A stretch of DNA of 64,000 nt from Deuterostichococcus epilithicus (lineage: Eukaryota; Chlorophyta; Trebouxiophyceae; Prasiolales; Stichococcaceae): the NCBI GenBank assembly GCA_033439295.1, contig JAVTLE010000007.1:930001-994000 (forward strand). Direction: 5' to 3'. Position numbers and translations under genes: made by a program. The notes under the pieces were generated by a model. It saw only the letters and a list, made by a program, of their open reading frames with translations, did not search any database and was not told the DNA's origin. How positions within the stretch are numbered: position 1 is the first letter of the stretch; the number at the start of each line of letters is the position of its first letter. Below, piece by piece: positions 63,901-64,000 of this stretch.

Positions 63901-64000
63901 CATGCGGGCCGGCTGCACTGAGGTCGGCGCCATTCGTCTGCCGCCGTCGGGCTGGCTGCCTGCGCTGCGGCACCGCCGGCCCCGCTTTGCGGTGCAGCAG
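58000..64000 (-). CDS. Lipin/PAH-type phosphatidate phosphatase (partial, N-terminus beyond right edge)
   Basis: Mg-dependent enzyme making diacylglycerol from phosphatidate for storage and membrane lipid. The N-terminal lipin domain lies outside the window. From 64000 down come Ala/Glu/Pro-rich linker exons (63255-63524, about 62500-63090), then about 61802-62000 ([17 protein letters not shown], the lipin mid-domain mark), about 61550-61640 ([13 protein letters not shown]), 61043-61153 ([11 protein letters not shown]), Ser/Gly linker exons at 60250-60600, 59904-60094 ([18 protein letters not shown] ... RLVISDVDG), 59522-59618 ([15 protein letters not shown]), 59239-59347 ([16 protein letters not shown]), 58922-59006 ([17 protein letters not shown]), about 58490-58627 ([28 protein letters not shown]), and a last exon ending at 58000 with [16 protein letters not shown]. 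The catalytic DxDxT is DVDGT, interrupted by an intron. The exon joint near 58290-58490 is unresolved. Intron 58921-58628 has a GC donor. Confidence 0.92.
61732..61766. repeat. CA-rich microsatellite in a lipin intron
   Basis: ACACACACTCACACACACAC with interruptions, extending to CCCACACACACCC. Confidence 0.8.

Overview
The window is nuclear DNA of a green plant-lineage microbe, most probably a chlorophyte (coccoid, trebouxiophyte-like) alga. The reasons are: GC-rich, intron-dense genes with short exons; a nucleus-encoded MinE with a transit-like N-terminus, which implies a plastid; a CDKE/CDK8 kinase with the plant-type SPTAIRE helix; a plant-type TOM2A tetraspanin ending in CTIM; an OPT/YSL transporter; and TGTAA poly(A)-type signals downstream of several stop codons. 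I see no rRNA, tRNA, CRISPR array or bacterial operon. Exon models were built by hand from reading frame, family alignment from memory and splice sites. For most genes the exon lengths sum to an intact open frame.

Layout, left to right (strand): MTR4 exosome helicase (-, cut by the left edge); MT-A70 adenine methyltransferase (+); tail-anchored ascorbate-peroxidase-like protein (-); an unrecognised gene (-); OPT/YSL transporter (-); YggS/PLPBP (+); DUF1764 protein (-); SDHAF2 (+); alpha/beta hydrolase (+); small LEA-like protein with a plastid-type leader (+); TOM2A tetraspanin (-); organellar-type DEAD-box helicase (-); CDK8/CDKE (+); mitochondrial HSP70 (+); F-box/zinc-ribbon protein (-); 79-residue single-TM protein with a 12-nt microexon (+); MinE (-); small calycin-like protein (+); lipin/PAH phosphatidate phosphatase (-, cut by the right edge). 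Many neighbours are head-to-head or tail-to-tail. The genes are mostly housekeeping (RNA turnover, organelle biogenesis, mitochondrial protein folding and SDH assembly, Mediator, lipid synthesis) and do not form one pathway.

The most unusual signal lies in the introns. In at least seven genes an intron carries one or two degenerate copies of the neighbouring exon edge, about 70-140 bp from the real edge, often with the acceptor AG or donor GT/GC still in place. I call these 'exon-edge echoes'. A second signal is the number of introns with a GC-AG boundary forced by the reading frame: eight among roughly 130 modelled introns.
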